Below are positions 7,992 through 18,682 of a stretch of DNA of 28,016 nt, piece by piece. The notes under the pieces were generated by a model. It saw only the letters and a program-made list of their open reading frames with translations. It was not told the origin of the DNA and made no database searches. Every line of letters begins with the position of its first letter. Positions within the stretch are counted from its first letter, which is position 1. The DNA lies in NCBI GenBank assembly GCA_051879015.1, contig JBJELF010000023.1, positions 1 to 28,016 on the forward strand, written 5' to 3'. The DNA comes from JBJELF01 sp051879015. Its GTDB lineage: Bacteria > Bacillota > Clostridia > Lachnospirales > Lachnospiraceae. A program made the translations under genes and the position numbers.

Positions 7992-8151
7992 TTTAAGATA
8001 TGATTATTTAAAACAGAAGAATACGCGAGACCACTTTTAAGCATATAAAGGAAAACTAAAATATTTATCAAAATATCTTTTGACGCTAAGATTATTTGTA
8101 TGTTTAAAAGTAGTTTCGGTATCTTCTGAATATAAGAAAAGGAGAAAAACT

Positions 8152-10239
<2,088 letters not shown>

Positions 10240-10310
10240 TCTTCTTTACAGCTTTTTCCAAAAAAGTTATGATTTGGCAGAACAATTGAATAAAATAAGG
10301 GTGAGTGTTT

Positions 10311-10745
10311 ATGGCGAAAAATAATGCAAATGCAGAGGACATCAAGAGCCGTTTGCAGCAGGTTGTTCTTCTGTACAATTTACCAGAGGATAAAAAGAAT
10401 TATATTATTGGTTTATTATTAAAATTAAATATTAATTCTGCCCAAGTACAACGTGAAATTTATAATTTTCCATTGGAAGTAATTCTTGGAAAGAAAAATG
10501 CGGAAGGTTTAAAAGCCTATGAAGGTGCAGAGCTGAGAGAACCGATGATGATTATGCATGGACTGACTCCCGATCAAGTGGATCTGGTTCTTAAAAACTT
10601 TCGCGCAAATAATATCAATATTGGCTTAAAGGCAGTGACTACACCAACTAATTTGAAATGGACCTCTCTGCAGATGTATATGATGCTGCAGCGTGAACGT
10701 GCACAGATTGTCAAAATGAATCAAAATAAAAATCCCCAAAAATGA
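10311..10745 (+). CDS. DUF3783 domain-containing protein
   Basis: 144 residues, start chosen at ATG 10311 (an AAGGGTGAG Shine-Dalgarno-like sequence is at 10297-10304; a GTG at 10305 overlaps that site). Residues about 75-135 (REPMMIMHGLTPDQVDLVL through LKWTSLQMYMMLQRER) match DUF3783, a small domain of unknown function seen mainly in Clostridia. The N-terminal half is helical. No signal peptide, membrane segment or catalytic motif is visible. It follows pnp by 71 bases without a clear terminator, so it may be partly cotranscribed with it. The hairpin at 10807-10859 probably ends its transcript. Confidence 0.8.
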   Translation: MAKNNANAEDIKSRLQQVVLLYNLPEDKKNYIIGLLLKLNINSAQVQREIYNFPLEVILGKKNAEGLKAYEGAELREPMMIMHGLTPDQVDLVLKNFRANNINIGLKAVTTPTNLKWTSLQMYMMLQRERAQIVKMNQNKNPQK

Positions 10746-10806
10746 TAATCATACTCGGCAAGCTCTCTTTTATTCAGTCTTGTCGTCTAAAGTGCAGAAT
10801 AAAATA

Positions 10807-10859
10807 AAAAAATCTCCTTATACTAACTGAGTAAACTAGTTAGTATAAGGAGGTTTTTT
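10807..10859 (+). promoter_or_regulatory. Terminator-like hairpin that sequesters the eno ribosome-binding site
   Basis: Left arm 10807-10828 (AAAAAA then TCTCCTTATACTAACT) pairs with right arm 10838-10859 (AGTTAGTATAAGGAGG then TTTTTT) over 22 bp with a single G-U wobble; the loop is 9 nt. The Shine-Dalgarno AAGGAGG (10847-10853) lies in the right arm, and the T-tract ends at the base before the enolase ATG. The structure could terminate upstream transcripts, block eno translation, or both. Confidence 0.85.
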
Positions 10860-12155
10860 ATGTCTAAGATTGAGCAGGTACATGCAAGAGAAGTCCTGGA
10901 TTCTAGAGGAAATCCTACTGTAGAGGCAGAAGTAATTTTAAGTGATGGCTCATCTGGAAGAGCCATCGTGCCAAGTGGAGCTTCCACAGGTCAGTATGAA
11001 GCAGTAGAGCTTCGAGACTATAATGAAAATCGTTATTTGGGCAGAGGTGTGTTGGAAGCGGTGAATCATGTCAAGAAAGAATTGAATGAGGCGGTTCATG
11101 GTTTATGCGCTTATCAGCAGTGTAAAATTGATGCGTGTCTAAGAGAAGCAGATGGCAGTGAAAATAAAGGAAAATTAGGTGCTAACAGTATTTTAGCAGT
11201 GTCTATGGCAACAGCTCGTGCTGCTGCAAACAGCTTAAATATTCCATTATATCGATATTTAGGTGGAACCTACAGTGTACAGATGCCCGTCCCGATGATG
11301 AATATTTTAAATGGCGGCGTTCATGCGGACAATACGGTAGATTTGCAGGAATTCATGATTATGCCAGTAGGAGCTAGCTGCTTTCGCGAGAGTATCAGGA
11401 TGTGTACCGAAATATATCATACGCTAAAAGCAATTTTAAAAGATAAAAATTTGTCCACAGGAGTAGGAGATGAAGGTGGTTTTGCACCAAATTTATTCAG
11501 CGCAAAAGAGGTATTTAACCTATTATCGGAGGCTGTAGAAAAGTCTGGTTATCATCTCGGTACAGAAATTGGTTTTGCGATGGATGCAGCTTCCAGTGAG
11601 CTTTATTTACCATCCAAAGAAATGTATTATTTTCCTGGGGAAAGTAAAATGATTGGCAAGGAAATTTATCGCACGGTCGACGAGATGATTGATTATTTTG
11701 AAATTTTATGTAAAGAATTTCCAATTTTGTCAATTGAGGATGCTTTGGATGAAATGGACTGGAATGGATGGAAAAAATTGACGAGTAAACTAGGCGGGAA
11801 AGTACAGCTAGTAGGCGATGATTTATTTGTAACTAATGCCAAGCGATTACGACAAGGAATTGCAAAACAGGCGGGAAATGCAATTTTAATTAAAGTAAAT
11901 CAAATTGGAACTTTAACTGAGACCTTTGAAACCATTGATATGGCTCATAAAGCTGGATATCGAAGTGTTATTTCTCATCGTTCCGGCGAAACAGAAGATA
12001 CCTTTATTGCTGATTTGGCAGTAGCAGTTAATAGCGGTCAGATAAAAACAGGAGCACCCTGCCGAAGCGACAGAACAAGCAAATACAATCGGCTGATATA
12101 CATTGAAGAACAACTCGGAAATGTAAGTGTATATCGAAATCCCTTTATGGGATGA
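10860..12155 (+). CDS. eno: Enolase (phosphopyruvate hydratase)
   Basis: 431 residues; converts 2-phosphoglycerate to phosphoenolpyruvate in glycolysis. The start is fixed by MSKIEQVHAREVLDSRGNPT, which aligns with the enolase N-terminus. Visible are PSGASTGQYEAVELRD, the GGVHADN loop, GDEGGFAP with the catalytic Glu near residue 205, Mg ligands in AMDAASSE, SIEDALDE and VGDDLFVTN, the catalytic Lys345 in LIKVNQIGT, ISHRSGET, and KTGAP. The C-terminal CRSDRTSKYN differs from the common RSERxxKYN, and GGVHADN from GGxHSDN, so this may be a divergent or second enolase copy. No catalytic residue is missing. Its ribosome-binding site is inside the upstream hairpin. Confidence 0.95.
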   Translation: MSKIEQVHAREVLDSRGNPTVEAEVILSDGSSGRAIVPSGASTGQYEAVELRDYNENRYLGRGVLEAVNHVKKELNEAVHGLCAYQQCKIDACLREADGSENKGKLGANSILAVSMATARAAANSLNIPLYRYLGGTYSVQMPVPMMNILNGGVHADNTVDLQEFMIMPVGASCFRESIRMCTEIYHTLKAILKDKNLSTGVGDEGGFAPNLFSAKEVFNLLSEAVEKSGYHLGTEIGFAMDAASSELYLPSKEMYYFPGESKMIGKEIYRTVDEMIDYFEILCKEFPILSIEDALDEMDWNGWKKLTSKLGGKVQLVGDDLFVTNAKRLRQGIAKQAGNAILIKVNQIGTLTETFETIDMAHKAGYRSVISHRSGETEDTFIADLAVAVNSGQIKTGAPCRSDRTSKYNRLIYIEEQLGNVSVYRNPFMG

Positions 12156-12185
12156 TTTCATCAGCCTATCACTTTATTGTACAAT

Positions 12186-12229
12186 TAATAAGCAGTTATA
12201 CAGTCAAATGGCTGTATAACTGCTTATTA
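12186..12229. terminator. Bidirectional terminator between eno and the GH27 gene
   Basis: 18-bp perfect stem TAATAAGCAGTTATACAG (12186-12203) with its complement at 12212-12229, loop TCAAATGG. It serves the convergent eno (+) and GH27 (-) genes; the flanking T/A runs are short. Confidence 0.8.
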
Positions 12230-12253
12230 TTATAATGTATAAAAAATTAATTC

Positions 12254-13555
12254 TTAATTAATTTTATAAATTACACTGGCATGTGGTACCAAATAAATAT
12301 TCAAAGTATTATCTGTACTGTTAATAATTTGACTGCTCCAAAGGTCAGTGAATGTATGAACCGAATTTGTATCCCATTCATCGAGCGCAAGTTCCATAGT
12401 CATTTCTTCATCAGAAAGATTAAATACTGCCAGATAATTTTCATGTGTATCTTGATTTTGAGCAGCCCAGATAGCTTTCTGATCATCACGACAAATCTGG
12501 AGCGGACAACAGTGAGGAGTAAGCAGCGCTAATAAATTTTTATTAGTAAGAAGCGATAAAGTCCAATCATCCAATTTAGTCAGCTCAGCTCCTATCATCA
12601 AAGGAGAACCAAAAAGACACCAAAGATTCATCATAGTGCGCTGCTCCTCCTTTGTGAAATTGGTATAGCGCTCATTTCCGAAACCTTTTCCGAGATAGCC
12701 GATAGGAAGCATATCACAGTCTGGATAGCAGCCCTCAGACACATGATTTTGCCAAAGTTCGCAGCGATAAAACATATTTTTCAACAACTTCCAATCATCC
12801 CAAAAATCATCCGTGATACGCCACATATTGCAGTAAGTTTCGTAATGCCATGCCTGCTCAATAAGAGCTGGACCTGGAGACAATGATAAAACAATAGAGC
12901 GACCACAGCGTTGAATCGCATTGGCTAACATCTCAATTTCATGTCGACCAGCATAAGCATTTTCCTGAAACAGACTTTGATTGTTTGTATTACAAATATC
13001 ATCGCATTTAATATAGTCAACACCCCAACTGGCGTAAAGCTCTAATAAGGAATTATAGTAAGCTTGACCAGCAGAAGTATTGCGAACACCGTACATATCC
13101 GGATTCCAGCGGCAGATAGAAGATGGATCGGCAACCATATCAGCTGTGACCGTTGTATTCTTAACTGCACTATGCAGATGAGCTGCGATACGCGGAATAC
13201 CTCGCATAATATGAATTCCAAATTTCAGGCCGAGAGCGTGAATATAGTCAGCAAGTGGTTTAAAACCAGCACCGTTTTTGGAGGATGGAAAACGCTCTGG
13301 ATCAGGCAGAAGGCGAGAATACTCATCCATTTCCAATGTCGAAAATGGGATATACTGAAATTGATCTCTTAAGCTTCCCGCTTTATGAGCGTACCACTGG
13401 ATATCCACTACAATATATTCCCAACCATATTCTTTTAAATGAGCTGCCATATAATCTGCATTAGCTTTCACTTGTTCTTCATTGACCGTGGTATCATAGT
13501 AATCAAAACTATTCCATCCCATTGGAGGAGTGACTGCAAATAAATTTTTATTCAT
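12254..13555 (-). CDS. Glycoside hydrolase family 27 (alpha-galactosidase-like)
   Basis: 433 residues without a signal peptide, so cytoplasmic. The (beta/alpha)8 melibiase barrel starts at PPMGWNSFDYYDTTVNEEQV. Asp185 in YIKCDD fits the nucleophile of the family K-x-D motif, and the Asp pair in WRITDDFWDDW fits the acid/base. FGSPLMIG and the C-terminal beta domain are typical of GH27/melibiase. Substrate is probably an alpha-galactoside, but GH27 also includes alpha-N-acetylgalactosaminidases and beta-L-arabinopyranosidases. The start at 13555 is set by AAGGAG (GGAG at 13563-13566), 7 bases upstream; an in-frame ATG at 13603 lacks one. The end of the amidase gene lies 57 bases upstream, so the two may share a transcript. 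Confidence 0.9.
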   Translation of the reverse strand: MNKNLFAVTPPMGWNSFDYYDTTVNEEQVKANADYMAAHLKEYGWEYIVVDIQWYAHKAGSLRDQFQYIPFSTLEMDEYSRLLPDPERFPSSKNGAGFKPLADYIHALGLKFGIHIMRGIPRIAAHLHSAVKNTTVTADMVADPSSICRWNPDMYGVRNTSAGQAYYNSLLELYASWGVDYIKCDDICNTNNQSLFQENAYAGRHEIEMLANAIQRCGRSIVLSLSPGPALIEQAWHYETYCNMWRITDDFWDDWKLLKNMFYRCELWQNHVSEGCYPDCDMLPIGYLGKGFGNERYTNFTKEEQRTMMNLWCLFGSPLMIGAELTKLDDWTLSLLTNKNLLALLTPHCCPLQICRDDQKAIWAAQNQDTHENYLAVFNLSDEEMTMELALDEWDTNSVHTFTDLWSSQIINSTDNTLNIYLVPHASVIYKIN

Positions 13556-13612
13556 AATAAGACTCCTTATAATATTGATATTTTCATGGCGAAATCCGCA
13601 CAATAAACATGA

Positions 13613-14245
13613 TTAATTGTTTGCTCGATAATTTGCTACATCCACTTTAAATTGTTCCCACGCATCTTCGTGTTCAACAAAATAAAGAGGACAGAGCTTT
13701 CCAGTGACATCATAGTGACGAATAATATGCTCCTCGGTCAAGTTGTAAATGTTCAAAAGATAAGCGGTTAATTTTACAACTGATTGATAAGTCGCATCAT
13801 TAAATTTTCCTGTCTCATCTGGATGACATACTTCAATGGAAATGGTATCTCGATTTCGGTCATTGGTAGCTGAAGATTTTTCGTCCAGTGGAACACATTG
13901 AATAATTTCCCCTTCTAAACCGACAACAAAATGGGAGCTGACCGTAGAATCTGCATTCGTATAGTAATCGTGATTATTTTGAGCGGTAGTGCCAGGGTTT
14001 CCAACATAGTGAATTACAATATCATTCACAGCCTCCAGCATTTGTCCTCTGCGTGAAGTGCCATCTACAGGAATAATTTGTGAATCAATCCAATCGGGAA
14101 GATTGGCATCAATTTGTCCTGTTATGGATGATGAAGCCCCATTGTCATCCGATTGACAGCCATTCATACATATTACTCCTAAACTAATCATTAGTATCGT
14201 TGCAATATTGCGCCAGTGCTTTTTTTTATTTATTTTTCTTTGCAT
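13613..14245 (-). CDS. Peptidoglycan-recognition/N-acetylmuramoyl-L-alanine amidase (Amidase_2), membrane-anchored
   Basis: 210 residues. A basic start (MQRKINKKKHW) leads into a hydrophobic segment ending in CMNGCQSD; Cys30 could be a lipobox Cys, although MNGC is a weak match. The Amidase_2 fold spans about residues 55-205: IVIHYVGNPG supplies the first zinc His, IIRHYDVTGKLCP the second His and the Cys, and HFVVGLEGEIIQCVP the conserved centre. It should cleave the amide between MurNAc and L-Ala outside the cell. GGAGG (14252-14256, complement) abuts an ATG at 14251 with no spacer, so translation most likely starts at ATG 14245, 6 bases further. It is the first gene of a possible operon with GH27. 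Confidence 0.9.
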   Translation of the reverse strand: MQRKINKKKHWRNIATILMISLGVICMNGCQSDDNGASSSITGQIDANLPDWIDSQIIPVDGTSRRGQMLEAVNDIVIHYVGNPGTTAQNNHDYYTNADSTVSSHFVVGLEGEIIQCVPLDEKSSATNDRNRDTISIEVCHPDETGKFNDATYQSVVKLTAYLLNIYNLTEEHIIRHYDVTGKLCPLYFVEHEDAWEQFKVDVANYRANN

Positions 14246-14334
14246 TTTCATCCTCCAAGCTGATTTTCAGAAAGCTTTTTTATTTCTTTCCCTTTATAAC
14301 TATGTTTTTCGTATTTTTCCATTTGTATGAGGCT

Positions 14335-14363
14335 AGTATATCATTAAATGAAAGAGAGCGCAA
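14335..14363 (-). promoter_or_regulatory. Candidate promoter for the amidase gene
   Basis: On the minus strand, TTGCGC (14358-14363) and TATACT (14335-14340) are 17 bp apart. The -35 matches consensus at only three positions. Confidence 0.45.
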
Positions 14364-14376
14364 GTTAAATAACCGC

Positions 14377-14405
14377 TTGTATTAAATTCTATTTTAGAGT
14401 ATCAT
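14377..14405 (+). promoter_or_regulatory. Candidate promoter for the M28 peptidase gene
   Basis: TTGTAT (14377-14382), 17 bp, TATCAT (14400-14405), 40 bases upstream of the start codon. Confidence 0.5.
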
Positions 14406-14444
14406 ACGAGAGATGGTCATATTTTTGTTATAAATGGAGGATAA

Positions 14445-15695
14445 ATGAACATGAATCAAACAGAAATTAACGGGGAAAGAGCTTATCAGTTTGTCAGCCT
14501 ATTTCCTTATATTAGAGAAGCTGGTACAGCGGGAGAAAGCAAAGCAGCGAAAGAAATTCAGGAGTATTTGAAATCTTTTGGAATGGAGGGGGAAGAAGAA
14601 TGTTTTTCTTTTTGGACTTATAAAAATAAAGAAGCAAAACTGCTGGTTACAGAACCATACCAGAAAGAATATCGCATCATAGCCTACAGCAATAGTCAAA
14701 GCACTCCAATCGAAGGTATGGAGACCGATTTTTTATATGTGGAAGATGCTGATGACATTAGTCTATCTAAGGCAGAAGGAAAAATTGTATTAGTGAACGC
14801 ACCAGTGAGAAAGGATTTATATACGGCATTGAAAAGAGCAAAGGTAGCTGCTTTTGTTTGCGTGGCGGGTACTCCTATTGAAAAAGGCGAAGATTTGATT
14901 CCCCCAATACGCCATCTGCCTAAGATGTATGAGCAACAGCTTATTGGAGCCAGTATTCATTATCAAGATGCGATACAATTAGTGACTTTACAGGCAAGCA
15001 AAGCTAAGATATTGATTTGTCAAGAAAAAATTTGCTGTAAATCCAGAAATATTATTGCACGCATTACAGGAACGAAGCAGCCAGAAGAAGTGTTGACTTT
15101 AACTGCTCATTACGATTCTGTGCCAGCCGGTCCAGGAGCCTATGATAATATGTCGGGAGGGGCTATTATTATGGAACTATGCCGCTATTTTTCAAATCAT
15201 CCTACAGAGCGAACTTTAGAATTTATCTGGTTTGGCGCCGAGGAAAAGGGCATGTGCGGAAGCAAATATTACGTCAATACACATGAAGAGGAATTAAAAA
15301 AACACCGATTCAACATGAATGTAGATTTGGCAGGACAAATGCTGGGAGGTAATATATTTGGTGTTACTGGAGAAGCACAAATCGGTAAGATTCTGTTAAA
15401 CATGGCAAAAGAAGTAGGAATTGGTGCAAGCACACTCAATAAGGTCTGGTCTAGCGATTCCAACTGCTTTGCATGGAAAGGGATACCAGCAATGACACTC
15501 AATCGAGATGGCTTCGGAATGCACACTCACTATGATACGATTGAATTGATTTCGTCATGGTCCCTAAAACGCAGTGCAATCTTGTTGGGATATATAGCAG
15601 AATCCTTGGGTAACGCAGCCTATTTTCCTTTTGCCCGATGTATGCCAAAAATCTTTGAAGACCAACTGAATCAAAGATTTAAAGAAAACGATTGA
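14445..15695 (+). CDS. M28 family zinc aminopeptidase
   Basis: 416 residues, probably cytoplasmic since no signal peptide is visible. The two-zinc M28 site is complete: TAHYDSV (His and following Asp), AYDNMSGG (bridging Asp), GAEEKGMCGS (general-base Glu and zinc Glu), NVDLAG (Asp) and GMHTHYDT (His), in order between about residues 225 and 365. The N-terminal third (about 30-195) includes a region resembling an inserted protease-associated domain. The specific substrate is unknown; M28 enzymes release N-terminal residues from peptides. GGAGG at 14436-14440 is 4 bases from ATG 14445 and 10 from ATG 14451, so either could be the start. It is divergent from the amidase and seems monocistronic. 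Confidence 0.92.
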   Translation: MNMNQTEINGERAYQFVSLFPYIREAGTAGESKAAKEIQEYLKSFGMEGEEECFSFWTYKNKEAKLLVTEPYQKEYRIIAYSNSQSTPIEGMETDFLYVEDADDISLSKAEGKIVLVNAPVRKDLYTALKRAKVAAFVCVAGTPIEKGEDLIPPIRHLPKMYEQQLIGASIHYQDAIQLVTLQASKAKILICQEKICCKSRNIIARITGTKQPEEVLTLTAHYDSVPAGPGAYDNMSGGAIIMELCRYFSNHPTERTLEFIWFGAEEKGMCGSKYYVNTHEEELKKHRFNMNVDLAGQMLGGNIFGVTGEAQIGKILLNMAKEVGIGASTLNKVWSSDSNCFAWKGIPAMTLNRDGFGMHTHYDTIELISSWSLKRSAILLGYIAESLGNAAYFPFARCMPKIFEDQLNQRFKEND

Positions 15696-15714
15696 CAAAC
15701 AAGAACGAAGATAG

Positions 15715-15778
15715 AAAAAAACTGTGAATACAAGAAAATTTGATAGTAATTACTTCCATATTTTTCCTGTATTCACAG
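15715..15778 (-). terminator. Terminator of the Cthe_2159-like lipoprotein operon
   Basis: 17-bp stem with one A/C mismatch: CTGTGAATACAAGAAAA (15722-15738) with TTTTCCTGTATTCACAG (15762-15778). The A-run at 15715-15721 gives a U-tract on the minus strand only. It may also block read-through from the M28 gene. Confidence 0.8.
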
Positions 15779-15791
15779 CTTCATAAAAATA

Positions 15792-17903
15792 TTAAATTGC
15801 TTCGCCGCTTATTTCTTCATTTTGCAGGTCATTTTGAGGTATCTCTGGAATTGTATAGTCTGGATCCTCCTCTGGTTTATTAAATTGTTCTGGCATATCA
15901 TCAGGTACATGGAATCGGTCTTCAGGGAGTTCCATACTTTCATCGAAATTTTTATTAGGTTTTCCTGTCAAATTTCCATTTCCTCCGCCATGACCGCCCA
16001 TACCGCCATTGTTCATCATGCCGCCAGAGCGCATGCCACTTAAACTGGCTGTCACACTCGTACTAGTACCACCTTCTACTGTAGAAGAGGAAGCAAAACC
16101 ATTGGCATCTGCATTGGCTATAGTACCTCCAATCACCAACTCATATGCGCTGCCATCTATCATTTCTGGTGTGCTGATTACTACATTTTGATAATTTTTT
16201 GCTGGAATGAAAGAAGCGAGTACAGTCCCATTTTCATCACATATCGCAATAGATGTATTGGCAGAACCAGAGATATTGGCAGAAATCGATGCTTGCGTAT
16301 TACTGCTGACACCCTCTGCCATACCCATTGAACCTGCTGCAATCAAAACACCACCATCAATGGTTACCCCTGAACCAGAGTCAATCGCTCCGTTGGCATT
16401 ATCGGTTGGCCCACTGACTAAAGTGATGCCACCATGAATCTGAATATCTCCATTGGAATCCAAACCGTCTCCGCCAGCATTTACTTTTAGATAGCCGCCA
16501 TTGATAATTAAATGTCTAGAGGAATCTGATGCAAACATATCTTGTTTTCTTCCTGATTCTGATGTAGTGTCATTTCCACCTGCTGCATTTAATCCATCAT
16601 CTGACGATAGGATATCAATTGTTCCTCCATTAATGGTAATTTCTCCAGCTTCCAGTCCCTCATAGCTTGTACCGACGATGATTGTACCATCATCAATAGT
16701 CAAGACCGAATCTGCATGAACCCCATCATCTCCTGACATTAAATTCAATTCACCACCAGAAATCAAAATAGTATCATTACTGTGAATAGAGTCATCTTCT
16801 GAATCCACATTAATCGTTCCACCAGAAATAACGAAAATTTGACCGGCCTTGATTCCTTTAAGACTGACCGTTTCTTCATTTTCATCCTGCTTTTGAGACT
16901 GATTCCACATCTGCATCCCCTTGTTGCTGGTATGGGTTACGGATTCACTGCCATTTCCAGTGACGATGTGAATATTGCCGTCTTCCATCTTACAAACTTT
17001 TTCAGCCTGAATGCCGTCATGAGCACTTTGAATGTCTATATTTCCACCAGAAATCCAGATGAACCCCTTATCACTGTCTTCATCATTGTTGGAACGAATC
17101 CCATCTGTACCTGAAATAATCGACAGAATACCATCGGTAATACGCACACTGTCCTTTCCAACCATGCCGCACCCAATAGACTCAACTGTAATTACACCAC
17201 CAGTCACAATTAAATCATCCTTTGACACAATGCCATGCTTGAAGTTACCTGTTACCTGCAAACTGCCTGTACCATTAATTGTCAAATCATCCTTGCTAAA
17301 GATAGCGGCATCCACTATAGAATCATCCACTGTCAACTCATATTCCTGCCCATCAGAAAGATAATTGGAAAATCCCTCTTCCAAGGTCAAAAATACTTTG
17401 TCTGCTTCCTCTACAATCAAGGGAGCTGCAGCAGAGGATAACTCCAATCCTTTCAATACCAATTGTACTTTCGCATCATTGGCATTGACAATAATCTGTC
17501 CATTCGAGCAGCTGCCACTAACCACATAAGTACCTTCTGCCGAAATCGTAACAGTGGTTCCACTGACTAATACATCATTTCGATCTGCTGAGACCGCAGA
17601 GTCAGAAAAGATAATATAGGTGGCATCTGCTGCATCATAGGAGGCATCCTGGTCACGGTTTGATACAGAAAAATCAAAATCACTAAGGGAAATCGCAGTA
17701 AGATTTGAACTGTTATCATCCATCTGAGCGTTATTTGAATTGGAAGCATCTTGTAAATCTTCACCATCTGCATTCGTAACAGCATTTGTATCACTATTTA
17801 CAATAGTATTACTACCACCATTGGCAGATGGATTTTGAACACAGCCAGCAAAAGAAAGTGTCAAAACTAAGGCTGCAGCAATCATTAATTTATTTTTTCT
17901 CAT
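15792..17903 (-). CDS. Lipoprotein with Cthe_2159-like beta-helix (carbohydrate-binding, DUF4353)
   Basis: 703 residues. A signal peptide with a good lipobox (LSFAGC, Cys21) is followed by an Asn/Asp/Ser-rich spacer, then from about residue 75 to 540 a repetitive right-handed beta-helix with turns of the form I-x-G-G-x-I-x-I-x-S-x-x-D-G-I. Examples are DGIRSNNDED, DGIQAEK, DSIHSND, DGVHADS, EGLEAGE, DGLNAAG and DGLDSNG; about eight coils can be counted. This is the pattern of the Cthe_2159 family (PF14262), whose founder binds pectic polysaccharides and calcium. The C-terminus is Gly/Met-rich (MMNNGGMGGHGGG) with a Pro/Glu-rich tail. Likely exposed at the cell surface. Third gene of the VTC operon, 49 bases after DUF4956; GGAGG is at 17913-17917. 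Confidence 0.88.
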   Translation of the reverse strand: MRKNKLMIAAALVLTLSFAGCVQNPSANGGSNTIVNSDTNAVTNADGEDLQDASNSNNAQMDDNSSNLTAISLSDFDFSVSNRDQDASYDAADATYIIFSDSAVSADRNDVLVSGTTVTISAEGTYVVSGSCSNGQIIVNANDAKVQLVLKGLELSSAAAPLIVEEADKVFLTLEEGFSNYLSDGQEYELTVDDSIVDAAIFSKDDLTINGTGSLQVTGNFKHGIVSKDDLIVTGGVITVESIGCGMVGKDSVRITDGILSIISGTDGIRSNNDEDSDKGFIWISGGNIDIQSAHDGIQAEKVCKMEDGNIHIVTGNGSESVTHTSNKGMQMWNQSQKQDENEETVSLKGIKAGQIFVISGGTINVDSEDDSIHSNDTILISGGELNLMSGDDGVHADSVLTIDDGTIIVGTSYEGLEAGEITINGGTIDILSSDDGLNAAGGNDTTSESGRKQDMFASDSSRHLIINGGYLKVNAGGDGLDSNGDIQIHGGITLVSGPTDNANGAIDSGSGVTIDGGVLIAAGSMGMAEGVSSNTQASISANISGSANTSIAICDENGTVLASFIPAKNYQNVVISTPEMIDGSAYELVIGGTIANADANGFASSSTVEGGTSTSVTASLSGMRSGGMMNNGGMGGHGGGNGNLTGKPNKNFDESMELPEDRFHVPDDMPEQFNKPEEDPDYTIPEIPQNDLQNEEISGEAI

Positions 17904-17952
17904 AGATTCAATCCTCCGTTTTATTATGAGAATCCTGTCAAGCAGGTATCAA

Positions 17953-18636
17953 TTAAAGAGAAAGTTCCTCACGAGCAGGCAAGGCTGCTATTCCCAACAT
18001 AATTTCCAGATTTCCATTACGGCAGCGCAGAGCATTGATGAAATCCTGTTCTTCTTCCTGCTTCTTTAAGGCAATCCGATAATGCAATTTATACAGACTG
18101 CCCATATTAGTCGTCTTTGCGGAAAGCAGTTCATGACAAAGAGTGTACTGTTCAAATACTTCGTCAAAAGCATGAACATAATTTAAAGATTCTGGTATTG
18201 TAATTTTCAATTCTAATAAATTAGATTGCGTCTTTTTCTCCAGATGAGTAATCACAAGAAGAATGATACATATAATTAAGACAAAAAGAACCGCAACACC
18301 CAAATATCCCATAGCTGTAGCCAGACCAGTAGCCATTGCCAAAAAAATAGCTGTAATTTCTCGGGCACTCCCCGGCACAGAACGAAAACGAACCAGACTA
18401 AATGCACCAGCAACGGCTACACCGGTACCCACATTTCCATTTACCATCATGATGACAGTCTGCACAATAGCTGGAAGCAGAAACAATGCAAGCTGAAAAC
18501 TACGACTGATATGCTGATGATAGGAAAAAGAAAAGGCAATAACACTGCCAAGAATAAGGGAGGCCAGAAGGCAAATCAGATATCCCCCTAAAGTAAATTC
18601 AGTAACAACCGAGTTCATAAATAAATCTGATAACAT
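17953..18636 (-). CDS. DUF4956 membrane protein
   Basis: 227 residues. Three to four membrane helices occupy residues 15-133 (one near 16-38, one near 50-66, then a hydrophobic block about 93-133). The conserved, glycine-rich GNVGTGVAVAGAFSLVRFRS with VPGSAREI lies between helices 2 and 3 and is the DUF4956 hallmark. A soluble domain of about 90 residues (about 138-227) follows, probably cytoplasmic. Function unknown. The invariant positively charged loop could handle an anionic substrate, which is suggestive beside a VTC-type protein but unproven. GGAG lies 10 bases upstream of ATG 18636. It is 46 bases downstream of the VTC gene and 49 upstream of the lipoprotein gene. Confidence 0.88.
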   Translation of the reverse strand: MLSDLFMNSVVTEFTLGGYLICLLASLILGSVIAFSFSYHQHISRSFQLALFLLPAIVQTVIMMVNGNVGTGVAVAGAFSLVRFRSVPGSAREITAIFLAMATGLATAMGYLGVAVLFVLIICIILLVITHLEKKTQSNLLELKITIPESLNYVHAFDEVFEQYTLCHELLSAKTTNMGSLYKLHYRIALKKQEEEQDFINALRCRNGNLEIMLGIAALPAREELSL

Positions 18637-18682
18637 AATTATTTTACTCCTTTTTTCAATTTTAATCCATCAAAAATTAATA

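Noticed and set aside
10819..10824. TATACT in the eno hairpin as a definite promoter -10
   Set aside because: No -35 element at 16-18 bp upstream, so it is kept only as a hypothesis in the hairpin finding.
13483..13497. TTGACCGTGGTATCAT-like match to the dispersed repeat end inside the GH27 gene
   Set aside because: It encodes the expected DTTVN segment of the conserved GH27 N-terminus, and no palindrome flanks it; a chance match.
16009..17441. Several plus-strand open frames opposite the beta-helix lipoprotein gene
   Set aside because: They arise from the repetitive antisense sequence and show no family motifs or ribosome-binding sites.
15792..17903. The internal repeats of the lipoprotein as a DNA repeat array
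   Set aside because: Periodicity is at the protein level (beta-helix coils); the nucleotide units differ too much for a tandem DNA repeat or CRISPR.
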